NCBI GenBank assembly: GCA_022453515.1
Contig: JAJNNY010000008.1
Coordinates: 682,001-746,000 of the forward strand
Direction: 5' to 3'
DNA from: Astrocystis sublimbata
Lineage: Eukaryota; Ascomycota; Sordariomycetes; Xylariales; Xylariaceae
Length of the DNA stretch: 64,000 nucleotides
A model generated the notes under the pieces. It was not told the DNA's origin. It saw nothing but the letters and a program-made list of their open reading frames with translations, and searched no databases. A program made the translations under genes and the position numbers. How positions within the stretch are numbered: the stretch's first letter is position 1; every line of letters begins with the position of its first letter. This document shows, one piece after another, positions 21,903 to 33,838 of this stretch.

Positions 21903-24270
21903 ATGCTGCGGCCAGCAACGCCGCTGGCGATATTGCTGTTCGTAGCATTCGCCCTGTTGCTCCTCTCGGTTCTCTCCACGCCCATCATCAAGGCTATACC
22001 CCTTGGTGTCTACAATTCGGACAGCGGAGTTGTTCATTTTGGTGTTTTTGGGTACTGTAAAGGGGATCAATGCAGCCCCATAGAGATTGGATATGACACT
22101 TGTATGTCGACATGCCACCCGACCTCATGGCTGGGAAACCAGACCCCCCATCCCCATCCCCATCCTGAGCGGCGTCACTAACATTGTGCCAGCCATTTTT
22201 GTCACTTCTTCCTCCTCCTCGTTCGATCTGCCGACCGCGGCGCGTTCGAGGTTGTCCGCCATTCTTATAGTTCATCCTGTGGCTGCCTTGCTCACGCTCA
22301 TCATGTTCATCATGGCGGCCGTAGCTCATCTTCATTCCCCTTCGCACTCGTCGCGGTACCTGTGCGGCCTTTTCATCTTCGGCATCATAACCTTTCTCGT
22401 TTGTCTTTTGGCGTTCCTTGTTGACGTCCTGCTCTTCGTGCCCCATTTGGCCTGGGGCTCATGGTTAGTACTGGCCGCTACTATTCTAGTGTTCTTGAGT
22501 TTCATTGTCTCTTGTGCCATGCGTCGCACTCTGGTTGGTAGGAAAGCGCGGAAGAAGCGGATCGCAGAGAATCCCGAGATGAGCGGCGAAAACTATTACA
22601 ATCGCCAGGCTCACCAAGAAGTCGCACCCGTTGGTGCTGCGAGTCTTCAGCCAACTGTCCCGAGTGTCAGCGGCGGAAACGGACCCAGTGACAAGGCTCC
22701 GTCGTACATGACATACGAGAGGAGAGACGACCGCAGTAGCGACGAAAGAATACCGCTCACAGCTCGCACGCCATCTGAAAGATCTCCGAATAACGCCCCG
22801 TTGGATCCGGGTAATGCTCCGGATATGCCCAACAATCGTCGGTCAGTGTCCATGTCAGGATCGATGCAAACAATACCGACAGATCCATATGGAAATCCGA
22901 TGCCGCAACCGCCCGATGCGTACGGAATACGACGAGGTCCCTCCATGGAACGAATGGACATGAGAGGAGGACGCGGTGGCCCGCAAGGAAGCTTCAGAGG
23001 AAGAGGCGGCAACGGTCGCGGGATGTATGGCGGTGGCTATGGTCCACCCAACGGACGTGGTGGATATGGCGGTCCGCCAAATGGAAGGGGAGGATACGGC
23101 CCCGCTGGCCGAGGTGGATATGGACCGGGCCCTAACGGCAGAGGAGGATTTGGTCCGCGTGGAGGGTACAATGGTGGGATGCGGGGTGGAAGAACACCAC
23201 CACCGGGCTACGCTGGAGCGCCGTACGACGGGAGAAGTCCGCCTCCTCCCCCTCCTCCTGGAGGCTTTGTGGGCTATGGGCCTGGACGACAAGGGCCTTC
23301 AGCACCTCGTAGGGGTCCGTACGACGACAACCCCTCCATGCCGAGTGTGTCCACAAACACTACGAATCCAGGTGGCTACCAGCCATACCGCCCCGGCGAT
23401 GCCAATGGGACTAATGATACCAACGATGACCTACCACGCGCCGAATCACCGCCACCTTTACCAGGAACCGACCTTCCCGAGCCAGGGCCAGTGGGACAAG
23501 CTGTGGAAATGGATGCCACATCGGGCTTACCAAGCCCCGCTCGGTCGCCTGCTGGTTTCGGCCAATTTGATAATCACATAAGAGACAGTGATACTGATGT
23601 CGCTGGCATGCTCGCTTTACAAGAGGGGAGAATGCCACCAGCTCAACAAGAAAATTCAACTCATGAGCAAAACAAATATCTACAGAACGAGTAAGTTTCC
23701 ATGAGACAATACATGATATACAGTTATTAAGCATAACACAGACCGTATGTCCCACCTCGCCAGGCTTGGAACCAAGGGCCCGGTCGCAACTCACCGGGTG
23801 CCCCCCCTCAACGTCCATCGCCCGGCAGCCAAGAGGCCAACGACAAACCACGGTCACCGCCTCTACCAGCTGCCAACGGAGGGACCTATTACGAGGATGT
23901 AGATCCACGCTTCAGTGAGCCATCACCTCGGGCTCAGCAGGCTATGCAGGAGGCGTCAGGGGGGTTTGACGACCCACATCTCGGAGCAGGTGCACGGAGT
24001 CCTACGATATCTGAACGCTCTGGCTTCACTTCGGTTTCGCAACGTGGCATAAATCCTCGTTGGAACCCCAATCCTCCATTCAGCCAAGGAGGATACAGTC
24101 AGCAGATGCCATCACGAAAGCCTGTCAACCGTAACGAGGTGAATATTCTCAACAGCAACCCGGACTTTCAGCTACCAGGCCGTCGCGGTGGCGGCCCAGG
24201 CAATCCCCCGAGAGGAGGTCCCAGGGGAGGTGGCATGATACCCGGAAGCGCCTACCCCGGTGGAGTATGA
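21903..24270 (+). CDS. palI: PalI/Rim9 pH-sensing membrane protein
   Basis: Exons 21903-22101, 22193-23690 and 23742-24270 give 741 residues. The first intron has a perfect TCACTAAC branch point. The N-terminus is the SUR7/PalI family: a hydrophobic segment at about 8-30, an extracellular loop with the family pattern GVxHFGVFGYCKGDQCS, then three further membrane helices up to about residue 210, ending in a basic RKARKKR stretch. The remaining 500 residues are cytoplasmic, Pro/Gly/Asn-rich and include RGG/GGYG-type repeats (about 325-410) and a poly-Pro run. PalI helps PalH sense alkaline pH at the plasma membrane and leads to PacC activation. Sur7-family tails in Pezizomycotina are typically long and disordered, so the length is normal. 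The second intron interrupts the disordered tail; without it the protein would stop at residue 566. Confidence 0.9.
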
Positions 24271-26245
24271 TAGGCCATCCCATTGCATTTTTCCATTAAT
24301 TTTCAACCAACTTCTCACCATCGGTGATTTAGTTAGCGGGCTAGCGGGTACGACGGTAGACAGCAGGCTTGCCATCATCGTCCTTGTACGACTTGGTGGT
24401 TTCTACAACGATAAGCGTTGTTCTATAATTCTTTTCATCACTCCAACCTGCACATACCCATATCACAGCACATCCTTGCCCCTTCTCTTCGCTGTTGAAA
24501 CTGAATAGTTTATCTCGCGCGAACTTGGTCATTGATTGGTTTTACGTGCGCGAGGTTTTGACTTACTGGATGCTAAGTCACTGGTGTTGTATATGCTGAA
24601 TGGACAGGGGTTAATTTAAGACTTGGGAGGCACGACATCGAATAGGCTATGTTGATCATGGACAGGGCAAAAGCCCAGAGATTTCATCTAGGAGATCCGC
24701 TATCGCAGTTTTGGCCAGTCAAAGATCATGGCCTCTTTCTAGGACACCGTGGTCTTGTCCATATCATAGTCAGCCTAGCATATGGGTATATGTGTGCGAA
24801 GCAAAGCAAGTATATTGATGCGTTGTCGTCATGGAATGAAAAAAAGAGTAAAGCAATACACCCTTGAGTACAAATCATCTGCTGTGCCGCGGTACCGTGT
24901 GGCCTACTGGTGCTATCTCTGAGCTGCAAGTTGCGTACTATATACTGAGGTATGCTGTGGAATGCACCCGTCATAGTGCATGACATGGAAAATGAACGCG
25001 TAGTATACCCCTCGGAGGTCCGTAGCGCAATCAATTGGATACTGCCCCGAGGCCAGAACAGTCACTACGGCCTATAAGCAGAGTTAAAGGCAGGTCTGCC
25101 AATAACGGAGACAGGATGAGAGTCCCGAGGAACCGGAACAGAACTCATAATGTGTAGATGCACGCGAAAGCAATGGCGTTCCTTGACTGCGGAAGGGTGA
25201 ATCGGGGGGAACTAAGAGAGCTATAGTATGAGAAAAAGTAAAACGCATTGAGACAGGTGCGTCTCTATACTATTAAGGAGATCAGCCTATTTGTGCTTAT
25301 GGTGCAGTAATTATAAGAGTCATGCCTGGTGACTCCAAAGTTGGCCTCCCGTAGTCGAACCAGATCATCTGAGTACCAGGTAGGTAGGTAATACAACCTA
25401 AACAGAATACGCAGAATTCAGGTGTAAACGTCTGTGTTCAAGTTATCGTTCTCAGTGGGTACGTTTTTCCTTATTTGCTCAGGTCTTTCACATGGTTTAT
25501 TCGCTCAGGTACAAGATCATGCCATACCGCGTTAGTTGCACATACATCCCACTCAAGTACGCTGTGCTACGCTCACTCTGTCACTTCTGCTCCTGCTCCT
25601 ATAGTATCAACGAATACGGATATAATAGAGCATATTTGGCTCCATCATCTGATTCCACTTAAGCCCAGCCTATGTCATCAGACTATGTATAATCAATTGG
25701 GTGGGCTGCAATAGCAGAGTTATATTATGACCGGAAAAGTTTCACTTGTCTGATGTTGAAGCGAAAGAGGCGCAGCAAGTGTGACAGTCCGGAGTGGGAA
25801 TTCGCACTTGTTGGCTTCTCCCCCGTGCGCAGGTTTATAGTCGACTTTTTGTCACGGATATCTACCAGATAAATGACGGATCTCAACTTTGATACATATA
25901 ATTATGTAGATTTGTGAAACCGAGATCTTGAACAGCAACAGTCAGCAATGAGAACTGGGGGCCACGTGTCTGTTGCATCCAATCCAATTACTTTGTCGAA
26001 AGAATGATTGTGTAACGAGTAGCTATGTTATTATATTCTATCAAGATGATCACTCTTTTTACCCCTCTATCTCTCCCATTCGGTTTTCTCCCGCTCTGGT
26101 ACATCCCGAATCCGTCGTTTTGCCTTTGCCTATGTGTTCATCATCGCTATACTAGTAAATATGATACAATAAGTTGGAGCAATGAGATTCCAACGGTGCA
26201 CTGTTAAGAAGTCTGGCATAAGTACGCTATTAGCATCCTTCTCTA
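24271..26245. other. 2-kb intergenic between convergent genes
   Basis: No gene, RNA or clear repeat was found. A TAGGTAGGTAGG run is at about 25379-25391. Confidence 0.5.
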
Positions 26246-28511
26246 TCACCAGAGAGGTCCTACCCTAGGGGTGGACTCGGGTGTGTGTATATCATGTTCA
26301 CTCAGCACATATTCCCCCAGCAAAGCTGCTGCTGCTCTTGTGTTCGGTTCACGCGCCATGAATATCTCCATCACTCTTCTCATTTCAGAACAGTGGATCT
26401 CCATATATGCTTCCGGACTTATGTTGTGCGCCACATCTTCCTCCCAAGCATCCGAGAACCGGGTGTTCCACCCTCTTGGGCGGTCACGGGGCTGTGGTCC
26501 GATCAATGGAGCAGTAGGGTCAAGGTCCACTGTGATCGGAGAGGAGTAGGTGAGCAACGCAACTTGGCCAAAATCGAATATGCTTTCTATAGCTTCTTCG
26601 AGAGGTTGGCGGAAAAAGCCAAGCCCATACTCTGATTCTGTCCCCTTTGCTGCAATATTGGACCGATCAAAATGTTCGACAAGTACTTGAGTAAGGTCCC
26701 AGTGGCAAATACCGTCGATTATAGCTTCCCATGCAGGCTTTGCGTCGTAGTCGCGGACTACACCACTATAAGGACTGAAGCAAAACCCCGCCCTGAGTAA
26801 GGGCAACAACATGGATTCGAGATACTGCAGCTTAGGTTAGCTGCCTTTATCTCAAAGACTTTAGTCGAAAGGCGAGTGTGCGAAGAGAACCGCAACCGCT
26901 ATTCTCCTTTGAGTAGATATTTGAGAAATTACTTACCATAGAATAGCCCAAATCCCCCACCACCCAGAAAATCTTTGATCCGCCTGCGCTTTGCAGCATT
27001 TCTAAGCCTCTGTGGTACCTCTTGATGAAACGTTTTGCTTGTGCCTCCCAGGACTTGAATCTTAGTACGCCCGCTTGCCTCTCTCTCTCTTTCTCGGTTA
27101 CGTCACTGTCTACATCCGCAAGAAAGAATCCACGACCGCACTCATAGCAACACTGACTGGAGCGAGAGAACTTGCGAAGAGCACGGCTGTCCGCGATAAT
27201 GGAAGGCGTCGGTAGGATGGTGGTCGGGGTTTCCTCCCATCCCTCCATGTCATCCTGTTCCTCGTGAACTTTCGATATATGATGTTTCCAATGACATTGT
27301 CCCCAGCTTTCTTCACTGTGGGTTCTGAACATCTCGTACTTCAACGTATCTAACGGTCTGATGTTCTGAAGCAACAGTGATTCGAGTGGGTAGCGAATGT
27401 CGGCTAGGGCGTCGTAAGGTACTGGGTGTACTGATCTCTGGGCCACTATAGCCCTCCTCGCGCCTAGGGGGTTGGCCCCGTGTTGCAAGAGAGTACGGAT
27501 AGCTGGTAGATTTACTGCATTAAAGTGTTTTGTCAGCTTTCGCACTTCTTCCGCAGTAATCTTCCAATAGAAAGACAGGTCAAGTAAATATTAATTTGAT
27601 AGCGAACAACACACTTACAGTTTGCGCAAGCAATTCCCAAGGGGGTGTTCCGCTCCTTCAAGGTATTGTCAAAACGTCCGCCTTCGTCAAGATCATCGAT
27701 AGGCACACCAGCTTTAATTAGTGTCTCAATAAGCAAGGGGGAAGTCGACACCTGTGCACAGTGCCAGTGAAGCAAGTTCATTCCTTCAAACTTTTCGAGG
27801 GGATCGACGCCGGCCGCTATGAGGCAACGCACCACGTCAACTGTTCTCGCAAAGAAGAATGGACCAGCACCACTAAGGAGATAGGAGTCAGTTTATAATG
27901 CCATTATGAATGGGATGCAACAAAGGGTGATGATATTGATCGTGGAAAGCGCAGGAAAATGGAAACCGGGAATGACAAAGTGGTTCAGAAACACGTTTAA
28001 TTTGTGACACACGACTCGTGAGTTTTACTTACCCGTCTTCTTGTCGTCGCCTTAGCGGCGCGTCGTATTGTAGAAGAATCACGACGGCCTGGAGGTTATG
28101 TGCCTCGAACGCCGCGTTAAGTGTCGATGCGCTCGGCTTGAATCCGAACTCCGCCGCACGAGCCAGTATATGCCGGAGACACTTAAGGCCCCCGTAAATA
28201 CCCTCATTCGACACATACTGGAGCCATATGTTAAGTTCATTAGGCCAATCCTGGACATATTTGCCAAAGTCAGGGTGAATGATGGCGAAGATTTTGTCGA
28301 ACTGCGCGACGTTGTCGTCTGCTAGAGCGCTCCAGAGCGACTTTCTACTTATAATTGTAGAGAAGTCCAAATGTATCAGATGTGGATACATTTCTTGGTA
28401 AAATGATTTGCTTACGAGGCAGAAGTTGGCCAGATCGCTAGGATTCAGGGGATCTTTTGCGAGGCATCTGGCAACCTCGTGGCACAAATCCAGGACGAGA
28501 TTTGGTGCCAT
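26246..28511 (-). CDS. F-box-like and ankyrin-repeat protein
   Basis: Exons 28511-28033, 27872-27619, 27514-26937 and 26824-26246 join in frame to 629 residues. The N-terminus has an F-box-like pattern (VLDLCHEVARCLAKDPLNPSDLANFCLVSKSF, about 5-37). Degenerate ankyrin repeats follow: the AVVILLQYDAPL unit (about 145), DVVRCLIAAGVDPLEKFEGMNLLHWH (about 170-195), LIETLIKAGVPIDD, NTPLGIACAN and NLPAIRTLLQHGANPLG (to about 260). The C-terminal half is unassigned and includes a CCYECGRGFF Cys cluster near residue 345 that could bind zinc. F-box proteins bring substrates to SCF ubiquitin ligases, and fungal genomes hold many poorly conserved F-box/ankyrin genes of this kind; the target is unknown. 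Such genes belong to rapidly diversifying families, unlike the housekeeping block to the right. Confidence 0.8.
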
Positions 28512-29533
28512 TCTCGCAAGATGATATACTTAGTGGTTGCTATCGGTCTTAAGATTTGATGTGAACCTCTTGGCTAAAATGTTTCAATATAATTTATGTG
28601 GGTGTAATAATGTTGATCTCTGCCTTCGTCTCTTACGCGTAATAGAGACGCCCTAGAACGATGATTTATACCCTTATTCGAATATATTGTGCTTAGTTCT
28701 CACTCTCTTTCACATTATCTAGGTAGCCAAGGTGCATCCGACTACATGGTCCATAACAATAGTCCAAGTTCAAAAAAGCTTTGTATGTACATCAATAAAG
28801 GGACGACGGGGCTGTCGTAACTTGGAGCTCTAGGGGAAACAATCCCTTTGTCAGCTCAACATGAGCATTGTTTCCAACATTGCTCCAATCACAAGATTAA
28901 AATTGAGCTCAATAAAACCCCATCATATACAGTAATTAGCTGTAATGCCTGATACATGCACTGCACTTGTAAACTGCGAGCATTACCCACTGAGTTTGTT
29001 TGTTGTCCTGGCTTATCTACCCGAGATTAGATCATGGAATCACCGAATGATTAGTGTTTATCGCTCCAAGGATTGAGAGGAGTGTTTCCGTTTAATTTAT
29101 ATTGATTTTCGAACTATGTTTACCGAACTATGCCTGTGCATGTAATTCCTCTGGGTCCCTACTTAAGCCGTGGGCAGATTCCGCAACAAACACGAATGAA
29201 TATTTCAACACGAGAGATGGACCTAGAAAGCATCCGTCAGTAATTCAATTGCAGGCTGGTTCAACAATGACTTCATTATCCCACTACATAATCTTCTAGG
29301 CAGCAGTGGTTTGACTTAGCAACCTTCCCGATAGCACCTGCTGCAACCATGCATCAACCCGTACGCAGACATGTTGGGCAGGAGCTTTGTGGTAAGTAGC
29401 CTTAGGTGTTGAGAGGATGACTTTTCTATTTGCTTGCCTCTCTCCAACATCTTCTATTGATCGACCATAGCACCCCCATCTCACATCATCATCACCCGCA
29501 CCCGAGACTTACTGATTGTGCACCAACGCCGAG
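28512..29533. other. Divergent intergenic, F-box gene and J-protein
   Basis: About 1 kb between two diverging starts. It is AT-rich and has no recognisable gene or repeat. Confidence 0.5.
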
Positions 29534-30398
29534 ATGGCGGACCACTACGCAGTGCTGGAGATCCAGCAAACAGCCTCCAATGCGGAAATCAACTCTGCAT
29601 ATTACCGACTGGCCAGGATCCACCACCCAGACAAGAACCTACACAACGTTGAGGAGGCTACTGAGCGCTTCAAGAAGGTAAACAATAGACCTTGAGGTCT
29701 TTGACCCGCGTGGACCTGACTGAAACGATCATGATCAGATCCAAAATGCCCATGCGATCCTATCCGATGAGACAAAGCGATGCCAGTACGATATTGGTCG
29801 GGCTACAGCATCAAGCTTTGCCGATACCGGTGGTGCCGGCAGTGGTGCTGGTGCTACTCGCGACGACGAACCACCCGATGAATTTATTTTCGTTCCTTTT
29901 GAATTTATGTTCCCGCCACGCTTCGTTCGAAATTGGCAGGAGTGGGCTTGGGGGGTGGGCGGTGAACGACGAGACCGAGAACCGGAGCAGGAAAGATGGG
30001 ACAGACGCATGGAAGAGATATACCAAGAACGAGCCGAGAGACAACAGGATGTCCAACGGAAGGAAGAAGAGCGAGCGGCCGCCAAACAAGCCCAGAAAGA
30101 CGCGAGTGACAGAGAGCGACGGAACGCAATGCAACGAGAAGCCGCGCAGCAGGAAGCCCGCTGGCAGCGCGAAGGCGCTACCACTTTCGAAGCCAAAGCA
30201 TCGACCTGTCTACACTCGGCATTCTGCATCAAGAACCAGCTTCGAAAGAAAGTCAGGTGCCACGCTTGTGGTTTCAAACGAGGCGTCACGGAGTTTGAGT
30301 GTCCGCATTGCGCCCGTCACATTTGCCAGAAATGCATCACGGACTTCGCGGCGAAGCGAAAAGCTGTCGATTCGCAGGATGAATCATCAGTTTTGTAA
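29534..30398 (+). CDS. J-domain protein with C-terminal Cys/His motif
   Basis: Exons 29534-29677 and 29739-30398 with a 61-base intron give 267 residues. The J domain covers about residues 3-70 and has the HPD tripeptide at 31-33, needed to stimulate Hsp70 ATPase. The following part is a long Glu/Arg/Gln-rich segment (about 110-195) that looks like a charged single helix or coiled coil. The C-terminus carries Cys pairs in the pattern CHACGF...CPHCARHICQKC (about 220-245), which suggests a small zinc-binding site. There is no Gly/Phe region or canonical DnaJ zinc domain, so this is a class C J-protein. It lacks a signal peptide or membrane helix and is probably cytosolic or nuclear. The partner and substrate are not evident. 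Confidence 0.85.
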
Positions 30399-31655
30399 GA
30401 AACAATGAGGCAGGTTGGGTGGTATCTGGTAGATGGGATCGACACGGCACGGACTCGAGAGGCTTATGAGGAACAGAAGCATAGCTGGGCTAGTATCTGA
30501 TGCACCCGACATCTCTCGCATATGCTCGAGGTAATTATCGGGGGTTCCTAGTAGACGAGGATATGTTACATGTACCACCTGGTAGTGTAGTTCGGCATCT
30601 TGGACCCACAAAGCAGACCATGGTCATCATACTCTATGTAATGGTGGTCAGTCCGCCGTGAACCTGGATATGTAAACGTACAGTATAATGCTGCAATATT
30701 GCAATACCGTACCAAATCAAGCCGTGTCTAATAGAAGAATCGATCGCTCCAGTCAGATATACGATGGTATAGATTCCTAACGAATATGGAAAAGGAGATA
30801 AGCGCGAAGATGATCCCAATCATGAAGGGTCGGTTCCTTAACCGTGGCGTGGCTTTGATTGGGATTGCAGCATATGTCGCTGTGCCGCCGCCTCTACACT
30901 GCCATAAGATAGGTTCTGTATAATCAAGTAATAATCAAATAATAAACAATATTTATATTGATATATATAAAGGATTAGCGTGGTAATTGCTTTATTTGCG
31001 AAGGACACTCTCATTCAATCTTCACACTACGGGCCAACCTTAGTGTGAGGAAGTCCTAAGGCGTCAACCATAGTAATGATGATTGGGTGACGAGGCGAGG
31101 GCTGAGGGAAGTGCCTCGAGTGCTATAGTGCAGATGGCTGAGCTGAGGTGGGGCCAAGCGAATGCGAACCGGGCCCCGGGTTGAATTTCGACCGCCGTAG
31201 CGGCGCCAATGCGCCTCGCAAACGGACTAGATTTCTCCCACGGAGGAACCTGTTGCCAGAACTTGGAGAACTGAGTCTAATGAAGACGTCATTGCCCGAC
31301 AGGCAGGAGAATGGTGGGCTCAATTACAAAGGCAAGCCGTGGCCGCAAATGCATATATAAACTGAAGATTCAAAGTCAATGATAACCCAGATATCTCGTA
31401 AAATACCAGAAATTGGACTTCACAGTAAAAAGAGACCATCGGCTTCACATTACGAACACATTCGCCAGTTCATATACCACGCAGTGACTTCAACATTATA
31501 ACGATATCAAGGGTTGATCAGCCATTTATCTTTTACATATCGGCATCATTCGCATCTCTCCGACTTCCACTCACGACCCTTGTGCTCCTGGAAAGCCCCG
31601 ACCATCAAGCGTTTCTAATTGCTCACTCCGGAAATTCGAAAGAAGTCGTACCAAG
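30399..31655. other. Intergenic, nothing recognised
   Basis: Only short, overlapping frames. An AT-rich run lies at about 30925-30975. Confidence 0.5.
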
Positions 31656-32069
31656 ATGTGTGGTCGAAGAAAGAATCGCACTACCACGGTTGCCTACAAC
31701 AACAACAACAACGGGCACTCTCTCCCTAACACCGATGCCAACATCCATGCCCAACAACAGCTCCAACACGACTATGCGCTCCATCAACCGCAAGTCGTAA
31801 GCCATGGCCGGTGCTCTCACCGGCGCAGGCAGACAAGATGCCACGGCGGCCTGTTTGCGCTGCTTTCCCGCAAGATCAGAGAGCATCAGGCTGAGGTTGG
31901 CACGGAGAGGTCCATGATCGCTCAAAACGAGGTCGAGACCAAGGGAGAAGGGGCCGTGGAGATTGGTAATAGCGATGGTGACGGATATTGGCAAGATGAA
32001 AAACTTGACACAAGTACTCCAGTGGATGTGCGACCACCGAGCTATGAGGCTGTTATGAAAAGTGGTTGA
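31656..32069 (+). CDS. Small hypothetical protein with C-terminal PPSY motif
   Basis: A single open frame of 137 residues that I do not recognise. It begins with MCGRRKNR, has a five-Asn run near residue 15, a Gln/His-rich stretch, a basic Arg/His cluster around 50-60 and an acidic second half. It ends in VRPPSYEAVMKSG. PPSY is a PPxY motif, the ligand for WW domains such as those of the Rsp5/NEDD4 ubiquitin ligase, so an adaptor role is conceivable. A possible donor (GTAAGC) near 31795 means that the middle could be spliced, so the exact protein is uncertain. The coding call rests on the length of the frame and on the compositional structure of the product; no homologue is known to me. Confidence 0.45.
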   Translation: MCGRRKNRTTTVAYNNNNNGHSLPNTDANIHAQQQLQHDYALHQPQVVSHGRCSHRRRQTRCHGGLFALLSRKIREHQAEVGTERSMIAQNEVETKGEGAVEIGNSDGDGYWQDEKLDTSTPVDVRPPSYEAVMKSG

Positions 32070-32558
32070 GAGGATTAGGGGCTGAGGAGCAATGTGCTGT
32101 GAATATATATGTATATATATAGCTGGCTGGAATCGATCTTATTTCACTTTCTCTCGATTTCATCACGAATGACACCGCAATTAAAAGAGTATCGTGGGCG
32201 AAAATTATAAATCGTGGGGGTTGTGTCAATCGTGCATCAAGTAGTGTAGCATCCTGTCTCGGAACAAATGCTTGGTACCTGGTTCGTTTGTCTGTCTGAC
32301 GACTCGCAAGCAATTCTACCCAATAAATTGGCCAGCAACATCGTCCACGAACATCACCATCACACGGGACATAAAAAAGGCAGCGTTGGGTATTTGTATG
32401 ATTTTATTTTCATTTCCCCTAGGCATCGCTTTTGTGCTTAGAAGATTGAGATTGATTCCGTCCTGGCCGCGTGTAGAAACCCTTAAAGCAGTGTGAAACG
32501 CAACCGGCAGACCCGGAAAACACCAGCAACCCAAACCGCCAATCGTGTCCCATCGCAT
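32070..32558. other. Intergenic, convergent with RPL21
   Basis: 3' flanks of the PPSY-motif gene and RPL21. No feature is recognised. Confidence 0.5.
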
Positions 32559-33405
32559 TTAAATAGTCGTCTCGTACGCGAGCGGCACAACCGTCTCGGG
32601 CTTGTTGTCCTTCAGCGATACCGTTCTCGCCTCACGGGGCATGGCTGGGAATCTCTTGACCTGGACGGTGGTGCCCTTGGACTTGGCGTCCTTCTTGGCA
32701 GCGGCGTTGGACTTGACGCGCTTGATGAAGTCCTCTCGTGACCGGGACAGGGAGACGTGCTCGATGCGTAGGTTGACACGCTTCTCGAGGTATCGGTTGC
32801 CGACCTGCTTGTAGATGATGACACCGACGGCGGACTTGGTGACGTTGTAGACCACACCAGTCTTGCCGTGGTAGACCTTGTGGGGCATACTGCACTTCGA
32901 GTCAGTTGTGCTCTGGTGTAAGGGCATCGATCGTGACGTCGTCGCGGTTGGAGAGCGCGGCGCGGATCGATGTGGAAATTCGTTGGTTTGCTCACCCCTT
33001 CTGGACCGCACCGTTACACTTGATGTCTACGATGTCGCCAACCCTATCATCTACGTTAGACCTCTCGTTCGGAAGTTCGGGATCGCATGAGCTTCGGGGC
33101 CTAATCGTACTTGTACTGTTGAAGGTATGTCGACAGGTGGATCATACCCTTTTGGCGGAAATTTCTGCTGAAGGCATAGCGGGTACCCGCGCGAAGACCT
33201 GGGCATCTGTGTCAGCGTTTCCTCCCCTCGAACGACTTGGCTGATATCGAGGAAAATGTAGGCGGTAAGAGCTGATGCAGGATCATAGGCTCCTCTCGCT
33301 GGCTCTCGTTGCGGACCAATTCGGAGCAACATTGGCTGCCGTCCCAAGAGGAATGTGTTGGGGAGAATCTGGGGCGATGGTGAACGTACCGGCTGCGTGA
33401 CCCAT
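32559..33405 (-). CDS. RPL21: 60S ribosomal protein L21 (eL21)
   Basis: Exons 33405-33390, 33198-33111, 33043-32996 and 32889-32559 give exactly 160 residues, the usual eL21 length. The first exon is only 16 bases and codes for the start MGHAA. Diagnostic stretches include [17 protein letters not shown] (second exon), [27 protein letters not shown] (spanning exons 3 and 4) and [17 protein letters not shown]. eL21 is a structural protein of the large ribosomal subunit. The intron-rich 5' end is typical of fungal ribosomal-protein genes. It is head to head with RPS9, the starts being 434 bases apart, so the two very probably share a bidirectional promoter. Confidence 0.97.
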
Positions 33406-33838
33406 GGCGACGGTGTTGTGTGGTGGTGAGGCTGGGTGGATGAGTTGAGGTTGTCTTGATTTGCGATATTCAGAGGCTCACGAGAAATTGGTAGGGCTAG
33501 TGGGGGGTGGAATAATTTCCCATGTACCAAAGTACAGCCACTGGCTGTTGTGTGCCTTGCACCGTTGCGCAGCTGCCACCGCTCCCGCCAGCTGGTGGGC
33601 TTGTCGCTATCGCTGCGAATGGCGGCCCCCCATCGCTTAAGCGAAGTGCCGCCGCGCTGGATTGGGCATAGCGTCTGGATTGCCCTACTCCACATTTTCC
33701 ACACAATCGCCCATCGTCTATTGCTCGTCCCTCTCTCGCGAACTTTTTCCTTGACCTTGCGAACCTCCGACAACTCCTCCATCTGGTCCATCGCCGTCGC
33801 CCATCACCACCCTCTACACAACTGAGGTATCCGCGAAA
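33406..33838. promoter_or_regulatory. Bidirectional RPL21/RPS9 promoter
   Basis: 433 bases between two divergent ribosomal-protein starts. It includes the perfect 12-base palindrome TCGCTTAAGCGA at 33633-33644, a TAGGGCTA (about 33492) and a GCCCTA on the other side (about 33684), which resemble ribosomal-protein promoter elements of other ascomycetes. A CT-rich stretch precedes the RPS9 start. Confidence 0.6.

Noticed and set aside
22976..23581. 201-codon frame inside palI
   Set aside because: It is a shadow of the Gly-rich tail in a shifted frame.
25300..25390. Possible tRNA on the minus strand (GGTTCGA-like box)
   Set aside because: The arms around the box do not pair and no A box is present. 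No tRNA was convincing anywhere in the window.
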